DNA from: Planctomycetota bacterium
GTDB taxonomy: Bacteria; Planctomycetota; Phycisphaerae; Sedimentisphaerales; Anaerobacaceae
Length of the DNA stretch: 64,000 bases
Direction: 5' to 3'
Assembly (NCBI GenBank): GCA_019456145.1
Contig: VRUL01000003.1
Location: 1-64,000 of the forward strand
Position numbers and translations under genes: made by a program. This document shows, piece after piece, positions 62,208 to 64,000 of this stretch; the stretch's first letter is position 1; every line of letters starts with the position of its first letter. The notes below the pieces were generated by a model, which worked only from the letters and a program-made list of their open reading frames with translations, ran no database searches and was not told the DNA's origin.

Positions 62208-64000
62208 TGCACCTCTCCTTTCAATTTTTCAAGGTGGGTTTCTACGCTTGTTATACGAGGATCATTCGGGCGTGCCGTTGTTAAGAATAGTACGAAGTAT
62301 TGAACAGCCTCAACCTTCTGACCTCTTTTTAGATTCAGATGGCCCAATTTTAGAGATGCAGTTGGAACCATTGCACAATCCGGATATCCTTCAACGACGG
62401 CCTTATAAGCTTGCTCCATCTTTAGGCTCGCTTCTGATTCCGGCAAACTGCCAAAGTCTTTCAATTTCTCATAACAATTGCCTATCAAGTATTGGGCGCT
62501 CCAGACGTATTGATAATCAGGCCAATTATCAACTACTTGTTGATAGTACGTGATGGCCTTTTCGTATTGACCAAGTCGACGATAACAAACCGCCGAGAAA
62601 TATTGAGCATGCTTGAGTCCGATGGATTTCGACTCCGGCCATTGTGCTGCAATCCTTTCCCAGATATCTTTGGCCTTGTAGAGATTCTCTTGAGATTTGA
62701 CCTTTCTACACTTGTTAGGGTCCTCAAAAGCCTTATAATAATATTGTTCGCCAATCACAAATACCGCTTCGGGCAAATCCGGATGGTCATTGAAATCGGC
62801 GATCAAGATATCAATAGCTTCCTGAGCCGCCGTATCGTTTCCGGACTCGATAAGGGACAACGCATTTACCTTTGCGGCGCCTATTTGCGACAGTATGGCA
62901 TGCTCGGCCTGAGGGTAATCGTCTATAACGTGCTGATAAAGCTGGCCGGCCTTTTCGTATTTCTTTAAGCCCAGATAGAGACGTGCTGTGTCCCAGACGG
63001 CCCTGGCTATAAGTGGACTGTCATTAAAATCGGCAAGTAATTTATCAACGGCAGCTTCAGCGTTGGGGTCATCTCCGAGCGCAAGATATGACTTTATCAG
63101 GTCCGCCTGTGCCCACATCGCGTGTTCGGGCTTAGGCCAGTTTTCCACCACGTGCTGATAAAGCCGGTTGGCTTTGTCGTATTTCTTTAAGCTGCGGTAG
63201 AGCTGTGCTGTGTCCCAGACGGCCCTGGCTATAAGCGGGCTGTCATTAAAATCAGCAAGCAATTTATCAGCGGCAGCTTGAGCGTTCGGGTCGTCTCCGA
63301 GCGCAAGATATGACTTTATCAGGTCGGCTTGTGACCACATTGCGTGCTCAGCCTTGGGCCAGTTCTCTATAACGTACAGATAAAGCTGGCTGGCCTTTTC
63401 GTATTTCTTTAAGTCGCGGTAGAGCTGTGCTGTGTCCCAAATGACCCTTGCTATGAGTGGATTGTCAGTAAAATTGGCGAGTAATTTATCAACGGCATCT
63501 TCAGCGTTGGGGTCATCTCCGAGCGCAAGATATGATTTTATCAGGTCCGCTTGTGACCACAAAGCATGTTCAGCCTCAGGCCAGTTGTCTATGACGTACT
63601 GATAAAGCTGGTTAGCCTTTCCGTATTTGCCTGACCAGCGATAATGTTGTGCTACGTCGTGAACGGCTCTTGCTATAAGCGGACTATTAGAGAAACTGGC
63701 AAGTAATTTATCAAAAGCAGATTCGGCATTGGGGGCGTCACCCTGGTCAACATAATACTTTGCCAGGTCCATTTGTCCCAGCACGGCGTAGTCGCTCACA
63801 GGCCAGTTGTCTACCACATATTGATCAATCTGGTTGGCCTTTTCGTATTTCTTTAACAGGCGATACTGATATGCTATGTCGTGAACAGCCTGTGCTATGT
63901 CCTTATGGGCGGAGAAGTTGACAAGCAATTCCTGCAAAGCTGCGTCCGACTGTGGCTGTCTGTCGGTGGCAATATAAATAAGGGTGAGTTGTTTTTGAGC
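62204..64000 (-). CDS. Large TPR-repeat protein, C-terminal part (runs off right edge)
   Basis: The frame is open to the right edge (last seen residues AQKQLTLIYIATDRQPQSD...), so the start is outside. The visible ~598 residues are almost all tetratricopeptide-like repeats. Five or more tandem 74-residue units carry the pattern 'SPLIARAVWDTAQLY', 'LKKYEKA', 'YQHVIENWP', 'HAMWSQADLIKSYLALGDDP', and some are nearly identical at DNA level (222-bp period). The more varied C-terminus has further TPRs ('AQYFSAVCYRRLGQYEKAIT'). YbgF/tol-pal-like tetratricopeptide proteins have comparable repeats. It is the first visible gene of an operon with the Cys-rich protein (ATGA overlap). Confidence 0.9.
   Translation of the reverse strand, partial: AQKQLTLIYIATDRQPQSDAALQELLVNFSAHKDIAQAVHDIAYQYRLLKKYEKANQIDQYVVDNWPVSDYAVLGQMDLAKYYVDQGDAPNAESAFDKLLASFSNSPLIARAVHDVAQHYRWSGKYGKANQLYQYVIDNWPEAEHALWSQADLIKSYLALGDDPNAEDAVDKLLANFTDNPLIARVIWDTAQLYRDLKKYEKASQLYLYVIENWPKAEHAMWSQADLIKSYLALGDDPNAQAAADKLLADFNDSPLIARAVWDTAQLYRSLKKYDKANRLYQHVVENWPKPEHAMWAQADLIKSYLALGDDPNAEAAVDKLLADFNDSPLIARAVWDTARLYLGLKKYEKAGQLYQHVIDDYPQAEHAILSQIGAAKVNALSLIESGNDTAAQEAIDILIADFNDHPDLPEAVFVIGEQYYYKAFEDPNKCRKVKSQENLYKAKDIWERIAAQWPESKSIGLKHAQYFSAVCYRRLGQYEKAITYYQQVVDNWPDYQYVWSAQYLIGNCYEKLKDFGSLPESEASLKMEQAYKAVVEGYPDCAMVPTASLKLGHLNLKRGQKVEAVQYFVLFLTTARPNDPRITSVETHLEKLKGEVQ
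62950..63620 (-). repeat. 222-bp tandem repeats within the TPR gene
   Basis: A GCAAGATATGA(C/T)TTTATCAG core recurs at 63081, 63303 and 63525, exactly 222 bp (74 codons) apart, with the surrounding sequence strongly conserved. The copies match tandem TPR units. Confidence 0.9.

Overview
The window looks like part of a chromosome (or metagenome-assembled contig) from a Planctomycetota bacterium, most likely of the Phycisphaerae/Sedimentisphaerales type. This placement is inferred from gene style, not from a marker phylogeny. The pointers are large secreted LamG/dockerin proteins, a DUF1080 protein, a pseudopilin with a late DG motif, FG-GAP/UnbV (CRTAC1-like) proteins paired with TPR proteins, a zinc-finger Ser/Thr kinase, and very many short dispersed repeats between (and in one case inside) genes. 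The standard code is used, with TGA as a stop. I saw no tRNA, rRNA or CRISPR array.

Layout. 1-7.0 kb: the start of a secreted modular protein running off the left edge, a secreted TIM-barrel-like protein, an alpha/beta hydrolase carrying repeat-derived DNA, ispG with a downstream membrane protein, and a PIN-TRAM membrane protein. 8-12 kb: one very large gene joining Clp_N repeats, leucine-rich repeats and a KAP P-loop NTPase. 13-18 kb: rpsA (S1 with a long acidic tail) next to ispH, then a double DUF1080 protein. 18.5-22 kb: small membrane/coiled-coil proteins around a membrane-anchored formylglycine-generating-enzyme-like protein. 22.6-34 kb: signalling and surface genes (FHA; FHA-SpoIIE phosphatase, receptor-like kinase, pseudopilin, 1979-residue LamG/beta-helix/dockerin protein). 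34-51 kb: TPR plus UnbV modules on both sides of a 2255-residue secreted PA14/LamG/dockerin protein. 51.5-53 kb: a sigma-70 factor and apt. 53-60 kb: repeat-rich accessory DNA with a membrane protein plus TIR pair, then an HTH-Clp_N gene followed by three tiny membrane coiled-coil proteins, then prmC. 60-64 kb: an operon of a TPR-repeat protein, an extremely cysteine-rich secreted protein and a secreted protein of unknown fold.

How genes may work together. IspG and IspH are the last two steps of the MEP isoprenoid pathway, but are not in one operon here. FHA-SpoIIE phosphatase and kinase are adjacent on one strand and probably act in one phosphorylation circuit. Each TPR gene overlaps its UnbV gene, so the pair is probably translated together. 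The two secreted modular proteins at 1-920 and 40639-47406 share an N-terminal domain and also parts of an unusually long 5' leader.

The best candidates for undescribed biology are: (i) the Clp_N-LRR-KAP NTPase; (ii) the HTH-Clp_N gene with its three membrane coiled-coil partners; (iii) the TIR/membrane pair; (iv) the cysteine-rich operon at the right edge; (v) the shared long leaders; (vi) a sigma factor whose natural start appears to be an ATA codon; and (vii) a dockerin split by an inserted domain.
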